From assembly GCF_023715105.1 (NCBI RefSeq), contig NZ_JAMBNO010000008.1:124001-188000 (forward strand): DNA of 64,000 nt, in the 5' to 3' direction. Below, one piece after another: positions 7,708-17,700 of this stretch (within the stretch, counting starts at the first letter, position 1; every line of letters starts with the position of its first letter). The stretch comes from Hydrogenophaga intermedia (GTDB lineage: Bacteria > Pseudomonadota > Gammaproteobacteria > Burkholderiales > Burkholderiaceae_C). A program made the position numbers and the translations under genes. Below the pieces are notes generated by a model, which worked only from the letters and a program-made list of their open reading frames with translations, did no database searches and had not been told where the DNA came from.

Positions 7708-8808
7708 ATGAAAGCGACGCATTTTGTCCGCATTGTGACGAGCACAGCCGCGGTGGTTCTGCTGGCCGCGTGCGCGCGGCCCGAGCCCGCGCCCGAGCCG
7801 GTGCGCTCGGTGAAACTGATCACCGTGGCCCCCGACGCCCTCGAAGCGAACGCCGAGTACGCCGGCGAGGTGCGCGCACAGGTCGAATCGCGCCTGGGTT
7901 TTCGCGTCGGCGGCAAATTGCTGGAGCGCCCGGCCGAACTGGGCCAGCGCGTCAAGCCCGGGCAGTTGCTCGCGCGGCTGGACGCGCAGGACCTCGCGCT
8001 GTCCAGCCAGGCCGCGCAGGCGGCGGTGGCCGCCGCACGCACCCAGCGCGACCTGGCGCGCGCCGACCTGGAGCGTTTCAAGAACCTGTTGGCGCAGGGC
8101 TTCGTGAGCGGCGCCGAGATCGACCGCCGCCAGGCCGCGCTGGATGCGGCCGAAGCCAGCCTGAAGCAGGCCCAGGCGCAGAGTTCGGTGCAAGGCAACC
8201 AGACCGCCTACGCGCGCCTGGTGGCCGACGCCCCAGGTGTGGTGACCGCGGTGCAGGCCGAGGTGGGGCAGGTGGTGAGCGCCGGCACGCCGGTGGTGGT
8301 GCTGGCCAAGGACGGCCCGCGCGACGTGGTTTTCGCGGTGCCCGAGGACCGGCTGGCCTTGGTGCGACCGGGCACGCCCGCCACGGTGCGGCCGTGGGCT
8401 GGCGCCCCCGGCGTGACGCCGATCGAAGGCACGGTGCGCGAGGTGGCCGCGAGCGCCGACCCGGCCACGCGCACCTTTCTTGTGAAACTCGCGCTGCCGG
8501 CCGACGCTGCGCTGCCATTGGGCGCCACCGCCTACGTGACGCTGCAGACGCCGGCCAGCGGCGTGGCCGCGATCACGCTGCCCACCAGCGCGATCCAGCA
8601 ATCCACCGAGGGCGATCGCAAGGGCAGCATGGTGTGGGTGTTCGACGCCGGCAGCGGCACGGTGCGCACGCGGGCGGTGCAGGTGGCCGGTGCCGATGGC
8701 AACCGCGTCGTCATCGCCGCCGGGCTGCAGCCCGGTGACGAGGTGGTGGCCGCGGGCGGCCACGTGCTCAGCGATGGCCAGAAGGTCGTCCGTTTCGCGG
8801 CGAACTGA
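7708..8808 (+). CDS. RND efflux periplasmic adaptor subunit (lipoprotein), module 1
   Basis: 366 residues. The start at 7708 has AAGGGG upstream and gives a lipoprotein signal ending LLAAC (Cys22). Then come a barrel-sandwich half (EVRAQVESRLGFRVGGKL), a long alpha-hairpin rich in Ala/Gln (about 85-150), the second half-motif (ADAPGVVTAVQAEVGQVVSAGTPVV) and a beta-barrel plus membrane-proximal domain, the order of MexA/AcrA-type adaptors. It links the inner-membrane pump encoded 2 bp downstream to an outer-membrane channel. The TetR-like palindrome just upstream suggests repression until an inducer appears. Substrate unknown. Confidence 0.93.
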   Translation: MKATHFVRIVTSTAAVVLLAACARPEPAPEPVRSVKLITVAPDALEANAEYAGEVRAQVESRLGFRVGGKLLERPAELGQRVKPGQLLARLDAQDLALSSQAAQAAVAAARTQRDLARADLERFKNLLAQGFVSGAEIDRRQAALDAAEASLKQAQAQSSVQGNQTAYARLVADAPGVVTAVQAEVGQVVSAGTPVVVLAKDGPRDVVFAVPEDRLALVRPGTPATVRPWAGAPGVTPIEGTVREVAASADPATRTFLVKLALPADAALPLGATAYVTLQTPASGVAAITLPTSAIQQSTEGDRKGSMVWVFDAGSGTVRTRAVQVAGADGNRVVIAAGLQPGDEVVAAGGHVLSDGQKVVRFAAN

Positions 8809-8810
8809 CC

Positions 8811-11800
8811 ATGCAGGACACCCACACCGAACCCGCGGGCTGGGCCTCGCGCTTCAACCTCTCGCGCTGGGCGCTCGACCACCCGGCCTTCACGCGCTAC
8901 CTCATGGTGGTGCTCATGCTGTTCGGCATCGCCTCGTACTTCCAGCTCGGGCAGGACGAGGACCCGCCGTTCACCTTCCGCGCCATGGTGGTGCGGGTGT
9001 TCTGGCCTGGCGCCACGGCGCAGCAGGTGGCCGACCAGGTGGCCGACCGCATCGAGCGCACGCTGCAGGAGGTGCCTTACGCCGACAAGATCCGCACCTA
9101 CACCAAGCCCGGTGAGGCGCTCATCATCTTCCAGCTCGCCGACTCGTCGCCATCGGCCGAGGTGGAGGATCTCTGGTACACGGTTCGCAAAAAGGTGGGC
9201 GACATGCGCGCCCAGTTGCCCGCGGGTGTGGTGGGGCCGTTCTTCAACGACGACTTCGGCGACGTCTATGGCGTGATCTACGCGCTGCAGGGCCAGGGCT
9301 TCAGCGACGCCGAACGCAAGAACGTGGCCGAAGACGTGCGCCAACGCCTCCTGAGCGTGCCCGATGTGGCCAAGGTCGAGCTCTTCGGCGTGCAGGCAGA
9401 GAAGGTCTATGTGGAGGTCTCGCAGAAGCGCCTGGCCACGCTCGGGCTCGACCTGAACCAGGTGCTCGACCAGCTCGGCCAGCAAAACGCCATGGCATCG
9501 GCCGGTGCGGTGCAGACGCCGCTGGACGTGGTGCAGGTGCGTGTGGACGGCAGCTTCAACTCGGTGGACGACCTGCGCGCCATGCCGATCCGTGGTGGCA
9601 ACGGCCGCGTGATCCGCCTGGGCGACATCGCCGACATCCACCGCGCCAGCATCGACCCGCCCGAGGTGCTGGTGCGCCACGACGGACAGGACGCGATCGC
9701 GCTTGGCATCTCGATGGCCGAGGGCGGCGACATCATCCGCCTGGGCAAGGCCTTGCAACAGGCGGTGGCGCAGGCCGAAAGTCTGCTGCCCGTGGGCATG
9801 CATCTGGTGCAGGTGCAGGACCAGCCCGCCGCGGTGTCGCGCTCGGTCAACGAGTTCGTGAAGGTGCTGATCGAGGCGGTGGTGATCGTGCTCGTGGTGA
9901 GCTTCCTGGCGCTGGGCCTGCACCGCCGCCCGGGCGGTACCGGACTGCGGCGCTACGTGCTCGACACGCGCCCCGGCCTCGTGGTGTTCATCACCATCCC
10001 GCTGGTGCTGGCCATCACCTTTCTGGTGATGAACCACTACGACATCGGCCTGCACAAGATCTCGCTGGGCTCGCTCATCATCGCGCTCGGCCTGCTGGTG
10101 GACGACGCCATCATCGCGGTGGAGATGATGGTGCGAAAGCTGGAAGAGGGCTACGACATGGTGCGCGCGGCCACCTTCACCTGGGACGCGACCGCCATGC
10201 CCATGCTCACCGGCACGCTGATCACGGCCGCTGGCTTCCTGCCGATCGGCCTGGCGCAATCCGTGACGGGTGAATACACCTTTGCGATCTTCGCGGTGAC
10301 GGTGATCGCCTTGCTGATTTCGTGGGTGGTGGCGGTGATGTTCGTGCCTTACCTGGGCGTGAAGCTGCTGAAGATCAAGCCGAAGGCCGAGGGGGAACCG
10401 CACGAGGTGTTCGACGGCCCGTTCTACGTGCGCTTTCGACGCGCGGTGGACTGGTGCGTGGAGCACCGGTGGATCACCATCGGCGCGACCATCCTCACCT
10501 TCGTGCTTGGCGTGGCAGGCATGGGCAAGGTGCAGCAGCAGTTCTTCCCCGATTCGAGCCGACCCGAGATCCTGGTGGATATCTGGTTGCCCGAGGGCAG
10601 CAGCGTGCGCGCCATGGACGAGGTGTCGCGTCGCGTGGAACAACGCTTGATGCGCGAGCCCGGTGTGAGCAGCGTGAGCACCTGGGTCGGTTCCGGTGTG
10701 CCGCGCTTCTATCTACCGCTGGACCAGATCTTTCCGCAGAGCAACGTGGCGCAGCTCATCGTGTTGCCGGAGAGTCTGCGGGCGCGCGAGCGCATCCGCC
10801 AGCATCTGCCGGCGCTGCTGGCGAGCGAATTCCCCGAAGTGCGCGGCCGCGTGAAGCTGTTGCCCAACGGACCGCCGGTGCCTTACCCGGTGCAATTCCG
10901 CGTCGTCGGGCCCGACCCAGCGGTGCTGCGTGGCCTGGCCGACGAAGTGCGCCGCACCATGACGGCCAACCCGAACGCGCGCGGCGTCAACGACAACTGG
11001 AACGAGTCGGTGAAGCAGATCCGCCTTGAGGTGGACCAGGCCAAGGCGCGTGCGCTGGGCGTCACCAGCGCCAGCATCGCGCAGGCGGCCCGCACCATCC
11101 TGGTGGGCAGCACCATTGGCCAGTACCGCGAAGGTGACGAGCTGATCGACATCGTGCTGCGCCAGCCGCTCGACGAGCGCGACGCCATTACCGATCTCTC
11201 CAACGCCTACCTGCCCACGGCCAGCGGCCAGGCGATCCCGCTCACGCAGATCGTGAAGGTGGGCTTTGGCTGGGAGCCGGGTGTGATGTGGCGCGAGAAC
11301 CGCGAGTACGCCATCACCGTGCAGAGCGACGTGGTGGAGGGCATGCAGGGCGCCACCGTGACGGCGCAGATGCAACCCGCGCTGGCGGCGATGCAGGCGC
11401 GCTGGGCCGCCGACGGCCTGAGTGCCTACCGCATCGAGGTGGCGGGCGCGGTGGAAGAGAGCAGCAAGGGTTCGGCGTCGATTGCCGCCGGTGTGCCGTT
11501 GATGCTGTTCATCGTCTTCACGCTGCTCATGGTGCAGTTGCAGAGTTTCAGCCGCTCGATGCTGGTGTTCCTGACCGGCCCCATGGGCATGGCGGGGGTG
11601 GCCGGTGCGTTGCTGCTGCTCGACCGCCCGTTTGGGTTCGTGGCGCTGCTCGGCGTGATCGCGCTCATGGGCATGATCCAGCGCAACTCGGTGATCCTGA
11701 TCGACCAGATCGAACAGGACCGCGCGCGCGGCGTGCCGGCCTGGGACGCCATCGTGGAAGCCGCGGTGCGCCGCATGCGCCCCATCGTGCTCACAGCAGC

Positions 11801-11954
11801 GGCCGCGGTGTTGGCCATGATCCCGCTCTCGCGCAGCGTCTTCTGGGGGCCGATGGCGGTAGCCATCATGGGTGGCCTGATCGTGGCCACCGTGCTCACG
11901 CTGCTGGCGCTGCCGGCGATGTACGCGGCCTGGTTCCGCGTGAAGCGGGCCTGA
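8811..11954 (+). CDS. RND multidrug efflux permease (AcrB/AcrF-like), module 1
   Basis: 1047 residues, the family length. The N-terminal helix is followed by a porter region beginning GQDEDPPFTFRAMVVRVFWPG; transmembrane helix 4 carries the proton-relay pair in LLVDDAIIAVEMM (about residue 428); helix 10 reads MGMIQRNSVILIDQ, so the usual Lys before Asn is Arg. It starts 2 bp after the adaptor stop, so the two are cotranscribed. Proton-driven export of drugs, dyes or solvents is the family role; the substrate cannot be read from sequence. A small inverted repeat follows the stop codon. Confidence 0.94.
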   Translation: MQDTHTEPAGWASRFNLSRWALDHPAFTRYLMVVLMLFGIASYFQLGQDEDPPFTFRAMVVRVFWPGATAQQVADQVADRIERTLQEVPYADKIRTYTKPGEALIIFQLADSSPSAEVEDLWYTVRKKVGDMRAQLPAGVVGPFFNDDFGDVYGVIYALQGQGFSDAERKNVAEDVRQRLLSVPDVAKVELFGVQAEKVYVEVSQKRLATLGLDLNQVLDQLGQQNAMASAGAVQTPLDVVQVRVDGSFNSVDDLRAMPIRGGNGRVIRLGDIADIHRASIDPPEVLVRHDGQDAIALGISMAEGGDIIRLGKALQQAVAQAESLLPVGMHLVQVQDQPAAVSRSVNEFVKVLIEAVVIVLVVSFLALGLHRRPGGTGLRRYVLDTRPGLVVFITIPLVLAITFLVMNHYDIGLHKISLGSLIIALGLLVDDAIIAVEMMVRKLEEGYDMVRAATFTWDATAMPMLTGTLITAAGFLPIGLAQSVTGEYTFAIFAVTVIALLISWVVAVMFVPYLGVKLLKIKPKAEGEPHEVFDGPFYVRFRRAVDWCVEHRWITIGATILTFVLGVAGMGKVQQQFFPDSSRPEILVDIWLPEGSSVRAMDEVSRRVEQRLMREPGVSSVSTWVGSGVPRFYLPLDQIFPQSNVAQLIVLPESLRARERIRQHLPALLASEFPEVRGRVKLLPNGPPVPYPVQFRVVGPDPAVLRGLADEVRRTMTANPNARGVNDNWNESVKQIRLEVDQAKARALGVTSASIAQAARTILVGSTIGQYREGDELIDIVLRQPLDERDAITDLSNAYLPTASGQAIPLTQIVKVGFGWEPGVMWRENREYAITVQSDVVEGMQGATVTAQMQPALAAMQARWAADGLSAYRIEVAGAVEESSKGSASIAAGVPLMLFIVFTLLMVQLQSFSRSMLVFLTGPMGMAGVAGALLLLDRPFGFVALLGVIALMGMIQRNSVILIDQIEQDRARGVPAWDAIVEAAVRRMRPIVLTAAAAVLAMIPLSRSVFWGPMAVAIMGGLIVATVLTLLALPAMYAAWFRVKRA

Positions 11955-11977
11955 CAACCGGGGCATGTGTCCGGTTG
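11955..11977 (+). terminator. Weak hairpin after module-1 pump gene
   Basis: CAACCGG (11955-11961) pairs with CCGGTTG (11971-11977) around a 9-nt loop, directly after the stop codon. No U-run follows, so it may be an mRNA 3'-end stabiliser or a partial terminator between the pump gene and the outer-membrane channel gene. Confidence 0.3.
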
Positions 11978-12017
11978 ATGAGCCTGCATGGACATTGCGC
12001 GCAAAGGACGTTACGTG

Positions 12018-12042
12018 CCTGAAACGAAATGAAATGTTCAGG
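12018..12042. promoter_or_regulatory. Inverted repeat upstream of the outer-membrane factor gene
   Basis: CCTGAA (12018-12023) and TTCAGG (12037-12042) flank a 13-bp AT-rich centre, about 70 bp before the start codon at 12114. It could be an operator for a separate promoter of the second efflux module. Low confidence. Confidence 0.3.
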
Positions 12043-12113
12043 TCTGAGGTTCGACTAGAGTCTGGCGCTGCAATCCCCGAGAACAAGCCGCAGGGAAGGC
12101 CCCTGCTTCCACC

Positions 12114-13583
12114 ATGAAGCGAATGCTTGTGGCGCTGCCTGCCAGCGCCGTGCTGGCCGCGTGCAGCGTGGCCCGTCCACCGACCGATCTCGCCGTTGAG
12201 CTGCCCGAACGCTGGGCCGCACCACCATTGCCGCACCAGGGCAGCACCGAGGCCCTGGGCGACTGGTGGGCCCGCTTCGACGACCCCGTGCTCAGCGACT
12301 GGATCGCACGCGCACAGCGCGGCAGCCCCGACATCGCCAGCGCGCGGGCCCAGGTGTTCGCGGCGCGCGCCGCGTTGGCCGGCGCCGAGGCACAGGGCAG
12401 GCCGCAGGCGAGCGCCGTGGCCATCGCCAGCCGCGGCATCACCGACACCACCACCCCGCTCGGTACCACGCTGAGCGCGGGCGTTCAGGCTTCCTGGGCC
12501 GTGGGCCTGTGGGGCGAAAGCAGCGCCCGCGTGGGCAGCGCGCAGGCGCAACAGGACGCGGCCGGTGCTCGCTGGCACGAGGCCCGGGTGCTGGTCGCCG
12601 CCGAGGTGGCGCAGGCCTATTTCGGCCAACGTTTGTGCCGCGAGCAACTGGTCGTCGTCCTGCGCGATCGCGACTCGCGCCGCGTGACGGCCGACAGCAA
12701 CGCGGTGACCGAACGCGCCGGCCTCACCGCGCCGGCGGTGGCGGCACTGGCGCGCGCCAGCGCCGCCGAAGGCGATGCGCGCTGGCGCAACCAGCAGGCG
12801 CAGTGCGAGCGCCAGATCAAGGCCATTGCCGCGCTCACCGCGCAGCCCGAAGCGCAGGTGCGCGCGCAGCTTGACGGCGCGCCTGATCTGAACGCCTGGC
12901 TCGCCTCCGGCCGACTGGACCGCCTGCTGGGGGTCAATGCGGTGCCCGCCGAGGTGCTGCGCCAACGGCCCGATGTGTACCGCGCGCAGCGCGAACTGGT
13001 GGCCGCCAGCGATGACGTGGGCGTGGCGCGCGCCGCCCTGCGACCGGGTCTCACGCTGCAGGGCAGCGTGTTGCGCAACCGCTTCTCGGGTGGCGGGCTG
13101 CAGTTCACCGCCAACTCCTGGTCGATCGGCCCCATCACCTTGAGCCTGCCGCTGCTGGGGCGCGATGCCTTGCGCGCCAGCGCCGACAGCGCGCAGGCTC
13201 GCTACGAGGCGGCCGCCAGCACCTACGCCAGCACGCTGCGCCGGGCCGTATCCGAAGTCGAGCAGTCGCTGGTGACGCTCTCCGGCCTGAGCGAGCGGCT
13301 GATGTCCACCGAGGCCGCCCAGGCCGGCTACAACCGCTCGTTCGAGGCCACCGAGGCGCGCTACCGCGTGGGGTTTGCCAACCTGAACGAGCTGGAGGAG
13401 GCCCGCCGGCTCAAGCTCAACGCCGACAGCAGTGTGGTGGCGCTGCAGCAGGAGCGCCTGAACGCCTGGCTTGAGCTCTACGTCGCCCTCGGCGGTGGCT
13501 TCGACCCGGCAGCCACGGCCGATGCCATGAACACCGACGACCCGAACAACGCGTCGAACAACGTTGCGAACCAACCCCGATGA
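12114..13583 (+). CDS. Efflux outer-membrane channel, NodT/OprM family lipoprotein
   Basis: 489 residues. A lipoprotein signal ends VLAAC (Cys17). Two repeated OEP domains follow (about 60-255 and 275-465), each beginning a beta-strand/long-helix unit; LRQRPDVYRAQRELVAASDDVGVARAALRP is the hallmark second-repeat entry. These trimers form the beta-barrel and periplasmic tunnel of tripartite pumps. It lies between two adaptor/pump pairs and could serve both. The 3' end overlaps the shadow start of the next gene; the true adaptor start is 8 bp downstream. The tail is Asn/Asp-rich and variable. Confidence 0.93.
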   Translation: MKRMLVALPASAVLAACSVARPPTDLAVELPERWAAPPLPHQGSTEALGDWWARFDDPVLSDWIARAQRGSPDIASARAQVFAARAALAGAEAQGRPQASAVAIASRGITDTTTPLGTTLSAGVQASWAVGLWGESSARVGSAQAQQDAAGARWHEARVLVAAEVAQAYFGQRLCREQLVVVLRDRDSRRVTADSNAVTERAGLTAPAVAALARASAAEGDARWRNQQAQCERQIKAIAALTAQPEAQVRAQLDGAPDLNAWLASGRLDRLLGVNAVPAEVLRQRPDVYRAQRELVAASDDVGVARAALRPGLTLQGSVLRNRFSGGGLQFTANSWSIGPITLSLPLLGRDALRASADSAQARYEAAASTYASTLRRAVSEVEQSLVTLSGLSERLMSTEAAQAGYNRSFEATEARYRVGFANLNELEEARRLKLNADSSVVALQQERLNAWLELYVALGGGFDPAATADAMNTDDPNNASNNVANQPR

Positions 13584-13590
13584 ACGCCCG

Positions 13591-14715
13591 ATGAACGCCA
13601 ACACCGAACCCCGACGTCGCTGGTTCTGGCCGCTCGCCGCGCTTGCCCTGGTGGCCCTCGTGCTGCTGGCCGTGTGGCTGCTGCGCCCCGCCGATGAAGC
13701 CCCCGCACCCTCCGCGGCTGCGACCACTGAAGCCCCGCGTCCTGCACTCACCGTCACCGTGGCCGAGCCACTGCGCGAGGCGCTGCCGGTGCGGCTGCAG
13801 GCCACCGGCGACATCGCCGCCTGGCAGGAAGCCAGCGTGGGCGCCGAGGTCAACGGGCTGCGCCTGTCCAGCGTGAACGTGAACGTGGGTGACGCGGTGC
13901 GCAAGGGCCAGGTGCTGGCCGAGTTCGTGCGCGAGACCACGCAGGCCGACAGCCTGCAGGCGCGTGCCAGCCTGATGCAGGCCGAGGCCAGCTACCTCAA
14001 CGCCAAGGCCGACGCCGACCGCGCGCGCGCCATCGAGAACACCGGCGCACTGTCGCCGTCGCAGGTGGCGCAGTACCTCACGCAGGAGAAAGTGGCCTTC
14101 GCGCAATGGGAGGCCGCCAAGGCCGCGTTGAGCGCCACCGAGGTGCGCCTGGGCAACACGCGCGTGCTGGCGCCCGACGACGGCGTGATCTCGGCGCGCA
14201 CGGCCACCGTGGGTGCGGTGGTGGGCGCCGGGCAGGAGCTGTTCCGACTGGTGCGCCAGGGCCGGCTCGAATGGCGCGGCGAGGTCACGCCGAGCGAAGT
14301 CGATCGCGTGAAGGTCGGCCAGGTGGTGCGCGTGACGGCCGCCACCGGGCGCGAGGTCGAGGGCAAGGTGCGCGCCATCGCCCCGGCCGCCAACCCGCAG
14401 ACCCGCAACATCCTGGTGTTCGTGGACCTGCCGCGCCAGGCCGAGCTCAAGGCCGGCACTTTCGCGCGCGGTGCCTTCGACCTCGGTCAGGCCGAGGCAC
14501 TCACCGTGGCCAGCGCCTCGGTGGTGGTGCGCGATGGCCACACGTTCGTGTTCGTGATCGATGCGCAAGGCCAGGCCGACCAGCGCAAGGTGCAGACCGG
14601 GCGCCGTGTCGGCGAGCGGGTGGAAATCGTCGGCGGCCTCAGGAGCGGCGAACGCGTGGCGGTGCAGGGCGCGGGCTTCCTCAACCAGGGCGATCTGGTG
14701 AAAGTCGTCCCATGA
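13591..14715 (+). CDS. RND efflux periplasmic adaptor subunit, module 2
   Basis: 374 residues from the ATG at 13591; a TTG nine codons upstream lies within the preceding gene. There is one N-terminal transmembrane anchor (WFWPLAALALVALVLLAVWL) and no lipobox, unlike the module-1 adaptor. The lipoyl half-motifs are ATGDIAAWQEASVGAEVNGL and LAPDDGVISARTATVGAVV, with a shorter alpha-hairpin between. The stop overlaps the pump start in an ATGA junction, so both are translationally coupled. It belongs to the MdtA/CusB-like side of the family. Confidence 0.92.
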   Translation: MNANTEPRRRWFWPLAALALVALVLLAVWLLRPADEAPAPSAAATTEAPRPALTVTVAEPLREALPVRLQATGDIAAWQEASVGAEVNGLRLSSVNVNVGDAVRKGQVLAEFVRETTQADSLQARASLMQAEASYLNAKADADRARAIENTGALSPSQVAQYLTQEKVAFAQWEAAKAALSATEVRLGNTRVLAPDDGVISARTATVGAVVGAGQELFRLVRQGRLEWRGEVTPSEVDRVKVGQVVRVTAATGREVEGKVRAIAPAANPQTRNILVFVDLPRQAELKAGTFARGAFDLGQAEALTVASASVVVRDGHTFVFVIDAQGQADQRKVQTGRRVGERVEIVGGLRSGERVAVQGAGFLNQGDLVKVVP

Positions 14716-17700
14716 ACGTCTCCGCCTGGTCCATCCGCAACCCGATTCCGGCGGCGATGCTGTTCGTCATGCTCACGCTGGCGGGGCTGTTCTCCTTCCA
14801 GCAGATGAAGGTGCAGAACTTTCCGGATCTGGACCTGCCCACCATCACCGTGGTCGCGTCGCTGCCGGGAGCCTCGCCAAACCAGCTCGAGAACGACGTC
14901 GCGCGCATCATCGAGAACAGCCTGGCCTCGCTGCAGGGCTTGAAGCACATCTACACCAAGGTGCAGGACGGCACGGTCTCGCTGACCGCCGAGTTCCGGA
15001 TCGAGAAGGACACGCAGGAAGCGCTGGACGATGTGCGCTCGGCCGTGGCCAAGGTCCGCAGCGACCTGCCCACGGATCTGCGCGATCCGATCGTCAACAA
15101 GGTCGAGCTCGCCGGCGGCGCGGTGCTGGCCTACACCGTGGCGTCCGACAAGATGGACACCGAGGCGCTGTCCTGGTTCGTGGACAACGACGTGTCCAAG
15201 CTGCTGCTGTCGGTGTCCGGCGTGGGCGCCGTCAACCGCGTGGGCGGTGTGGACCGCGAGGTGCAGGTGCTGCTCGACCCGCTCAAGCTGCAGGCCCTGG
15301 GCACCACCGCCACCGACATTTCGCGCCAGCTTGCCAAGGTGCAGATCGAAAGCGCGGGCGGCCGGGTGGACCTGGGCGGCAGCCAGCAGCCGCTGCGCAC
15401 GCTCTCGCAACTGGCGTCGGCCGAGGCGCTGGCGGGCATGGAGGTGGCACTCAGCGACGGCCGGCGTGTTCGTCTGGACCAGATCGCCACCGTGCGCGAC
15501 ACCGTGGCCGAACCCACGGCCGCGGCCTTCCTGGACGGCAAGCCGGTGGTCGGCTTCGAAGTGGCGCGCAGCCGCGGTGCGAGTGAGATCGAGGTGGGCG
15601 ACGGCGTGCGTGCGAAGCTCAAGGCGCTGCAGGCGGCGCGGCCGGATCTGCAGATCACCGAGTCCTTCGATTTCGTCACGCCGGTGAAGGAAGAGTTCGA
15701 CGCCTCGATGACGCTGCTCTACGAGGGCGCCCTTCTTGCGGTGCTGGTGGTGTGGCTGTTCCTGCGTGATTTCCGCGCCACCGTGGTTTCGGCGGTGGCG
15801 CTGCCGCTCTCCGCCATCCCGGCCTTCATCGGCATGCACTACCTGGGCTTCACCATCAACGTGGTCACGCTGCTGGCCATGTCGCTGGTGATCGGCATCC
15901 TGGTCGACGACGCCATCGTGGAGGTGGAAAACATCGTGCGCCACATGCGCATGGGCAAGACGCCGTACCAGGCCGCCATGGAAGCGGCCGACGAGATCGG
16001 GCTGGCGGTGATCGCCACCACCTTCACGCTGATCGCGGTGTTCCTGCCCACGGCCTTCATGGCGGGCATTCCGGGCAAGTTCTTCAAGCAGTTCGGCTGG
16101 ACGGCCTCCCTTGCGGTGTTCGCCTCGCTGGTGGTGGCGCGCGCGCTCACGCCCATGATGGCGGCCTACCTGCTCAAGCCCTTCGTGCAGAAGGACATCC
16201 CACGCTGGATGGACACCAACCCGCTCACGCGAGCCATGTGGCGCTGGTCGCAGAACCAGGAGGAACCGGCCTGGCTGGACCGCTACCAGAACTGGGCACG
16301 CTGGTGCATCCGCCACCGCTGGATCACGAGCCTGGGCGCGGGCCTGTTCTTTGTCGGCTCGCTGATGCTCATTCCGCTGCTGCCGCAAGGCTTCATCCCG
16401 CCCGACGACAACTCGCAGACCCAGGTCTATCTGGAACTGCCGCCGGGCGCGACGCTGGAGCAGACCGTGGCCACCGCCGAACGCGCGCGCCAGCTCGTGG
16501 CCGCGGTGCCGCACGTGAAGTCGGTCTACACCACCATCGGCTCGGGCACCGCGGGCACCGACCCGTTCGCGCCGCAGGGCGCGGCCGAATCGCGCAAGGC
16601 CGCGCTCACCATCCAGCTCGCCCCGCGTGGCGAGCGCCCACGCAAGCAGGGCATCGAGAACCAGATTCGCGCCGCCATGTCCAATCTGCCCGGCGTGCGC
16701 AGCAAGGTGGGCCTGGGCGGCTCGGGTGAGAAATACATCCTCACGCTCACCGGCACCGATGCCAACGCGATGGCAACCGCAGCGCGCGAGGTCGAGCGCG
16801 ACCTGCGCACCATCCGCGGCGTGGGCAGCATCCAGTCCACCGCGGCGCTGGTGCGCACCGAGATCATCGTCACACCCGATCTGGCGCGCGCCGCCGAACT
16901 CGGCGTCACCAGTTCGGCCATCGCCGAGACGCTGCGCATCGCCACCGTGGGCGACTACGACAACGCGCTGCCCAAGATGAACCTGCCGCAGCGGCAGGTG
17001 CCGATCGTGGTGAAACTCGACATCGGTGCGCGCCAGGACCTGGACGTGCTGCGCCGCCTGGCCGTGCCGGGCGCCAAGGGTCCGGTGATGCTGGAGCACG
17101 TGGCCTCGCTCGAGTTCGGTGGCGGCCCGGCCGTGATCGATCGCTACGACCGCGCGCGCAACATCAACTTCGAGGTCGAACTTGCGGGCATTGCGCTGGG
17201 CGACATGAAGAACGCGGTGGACAAGCTGCCAAGCCTGCGCAACCTGCCGCCCGGCGTGTCGGTGCTGGAGATCGGCGACGCGGAAGTGCAGGGCGAGTTG
17301 TTCGCGAGCTTCGCGCTGGCCATGCTCACCGGCGTGCTGTGCATCTACATCGTGCTGGTGCTGCTCTTCAAGGCCTTCCTGCACCCGTTCACCATTCTCG
17401 CGGCGCTGCCGCTGTCGCTCGGCGGGGCCTTCGTGGCGTTGTTGCTCACCAACAAGAGTTTTTCCATGCCCTCGCTGATCGGCCTGATCATGCTCATGGG
17501 CGTGGCGACCAAGAACTCGATCCTGCTGGTGGAGTACGCGATCGAGGCGCGGCGCCAGCACGGGATGTCGCGGCTCGACGCGATCCTCGATGCGTGCCAC
17601 AAGCGTGCTCGCCCGATCGTGATGACCACCATCGCCATGGGCGCGGGCATGTTGCCGATCGCCGTCGGTTGGGGCGCAGCCGATGGGAGCTTTCGCTCGC

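Noticed and set aside
7663..8763. Extension of the hpnC-like frame to 701 codons
   Set aside because: The extra sequence is antisense to the lipoprotein adaptor gene and crosses a promoter/operator region.
14106..14711. N-terminal extension of the module-2 pump frame
   Set aside because: It overlaps the adaptor gene completely; the ATGA junction at 14712 gives the family-typical N-terminus.
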